A DNA stretch of 6,085 nt from Desulfobacterales bacterium (GTDB lineage Bacteria; Desulfobacterota; Desulfobacteria; Desulfobacterales; RPRI01). The stretch lies in assembly GCA_030689795.1 (NCBI GenBank), contig JAUYEO010000012.1:1-6085 (forward strand), read 5' to 3'. Position 1 is the first letter of the stretch, and each line of letters opens with the position of its first letter. Shown here piece after piece: positions 5,353-6,085 of this stretch. A program made the position numbers and the translations under genes. Below the pieces are notes generated by a model, which saw only the letters and a list, made by a program, of their open reading frames with translations, had not been told where the DNA came from and ran no database searches.

Positions 5353-6085
5353 ATGAGAAGAAAATGGATATTGCTAATCAATACCTTTTTGCTCTTTTTT
5401 TCGTTCCAGTTTTTTTTGATCGAATGTTACGGCGGACAAGCTTTGAAGGGACAGGAAGAGAAGGTGGTAATCGGTCTGAACGTACCTCTTACCGGCTCCT
5501 ACAGTGATCAGGGTAAAGACGAAGAAATGGCGTACAAACTCGCCATTGAACAGATAAACGCAAAAGGCGGAGTGCTTGGGAAAAAGATTGAATATATCCT
5601 GAAAGACACAAAGACGGATGCGCCGACTGCAAAGCAGAACGCGATTGATCTTATCCGTCAGAATAACGCGGTTATGATTACGGGCGGTTCAAGCAGCGCT
5701 GAAGCGGTTGCACAGGGGGATGTCTGCCAGGAACTGGGGGTCGTTTTTATGGCGGCTTTGACCCATTCCAACGCAACGACAGGCCACGATAAATTAAAAT
5801 CGGGGCAGGGAATTCAGAAAGCACACAGGCATACCTTCAGATGGTATTTCAATGCCTGGATGACGGCAAAAGCCCTGGCCCCTTATCTTGTCGGAAAAAT
5901 CAATAAAAACGCTACATTTTATTATATCACTTCGGATTATACCTGGGGTCATTCTCTGGAAGAATCAATGAGATGGCGGACCGAGCTTGCGGGCTGCGAT
6001 ACAATCGGCGCCGTCCGCGTTCCTCTGGGCAGTAAAGATTTTAAAAAAGAGTTGACAGCCGCTCAAAAAAAGGAACCGGATGTTC
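5353..6085 (+). CDS. ABC transporter periplasmic substrate-binding protein, LivJ/Peripla_BP_6 type (3' end outside window)
   Basis: The frame is open from ATG 5353 to the window edge, giving the first 244 residues of a protein whose family is usually about 400 long. An N-terminal signal peptide is clear: MRRKWILL followed by a hydrophobic core rich in Phe and Leu to about residue 22. LIEC (22-25) resembles a lipobox but has Glu before Cys, so a soluble periplasmic protein is more likely than a lipoprotein. The mature part starts with the family pattern VIGLNVPLTGSYSDQG (39-54), INAKGGVLGKKIEYILKDT (68-86) and ITGGSSSAEAVAQGD (108-122). It differs clearly from the divergent neighbour, so this is a distinct paralogue rather than a recent duplicate. 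Permease and ATPase genes might follow beyond the window. Confidence 0.9.
   Translation, partial: MRRKWILLINTFLLFFSFQFFLIECYGGQALKGQEEKVVIGLNVPLTGSYSDQGKDEEMAYKLAIEQINAKGGVLGKKIEYILKDTKTDAPTAKQNAIDLIRQNNAVMITGGSSSAEAVAQGDVCQELGVVFMAALTHSNATTGHDKLKSGQGIQKAHRHTFRWYFNAWMTAKALAPYLVGKINKNATFYYITSDYTWGHSLEESMRWRTELAGCDTIGAVRVPLGSKDFKKELTAAQKKEPDV

Noticed and set aside
5374..5427. Lipobox LIEC (residues 22-25), suggesting the second binding protein is a lipoprotein
   Set aside because: The residue before the Cys is Glu, which signal peptidase II sites do not normally tolerate; a signal peptidase I site just after is more likely.

Overview
The window reads as a stretch of a Gram-negative bacterial chromosome of moderate GC with AT-rich gaps. 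The gene set is liv-type periplasmic binding proteins, an AzlCD exporter and an acyl-CoA transferase fused to a GNAT acetyltransferase. Together with the long inverted repeats ending in TCGTAAAAAGTC, this resembles sulfate reducers of the Desulfobacterota (former Deltaproteobacteria). That placement is by recollection of similar sequences, not a search.

Layout. Positions 1-761 hold no clear gene. They carry two direct copies of a 250-bp structured, MITE-like element (14-263 and 489-738). The 225 bp between them contain a terminator-like hairpin (287-328) and a possible promoter (377-405). The second copy ends 23 bp before the azlC start. azlC (762-1454) and azlD (1462-1791) form a two-gene operon for a branched-chain amino acid exporter. 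A possible promoter inside the end of azlD and a 148-bp leader with a strong hairpin beside the ribosome binding site precede a 629-codon gene (1940-3829). That gene encodes a 4-hydroxybutyrate CoA-transferase/acetyl-CoA hydrolase-like domain fused to a Pat-like GNAT domain. A convergent gene on the minus strand (3865-5070, start corrected) encodes a periplasmic substrate-binding protein of the LivJ/Peripla_BP_6 type. A 282-bp divergent promoter region separates it from a second, different LivJ-type binding protein (5353 to the window edge, incomplete).

How the genes may work together. AzlCD exports branched-chain amino acids, and the two binding proteins are of the family that captures branched-chain amino acids, amides, urea or aromatic acids for import. 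The fusion protein joins an acyl-CoA-handling domain to a probable protein acetyltransferase. A common theme of amino-acid or short acyl-CoA metabolism is plausible but inferred from proximity only. No permease or ATPase gene of a liv transporter is present in the window.

The points most worth a second look are: (1) the fusion protein has Gln where I recall the catalytic Glu of 4-hydroxybutyrate CoA-transferase; (2) its leader can form two mutually exclusive hairpins, one of which hides the Shine-Dalgarno sequence; (3) the two repeat copies differ by changes that keep base pairing, so the predicted cloverleaf fold appears to have been maintained. I see no defence system, CRISPR array, tRNA or rRNA.
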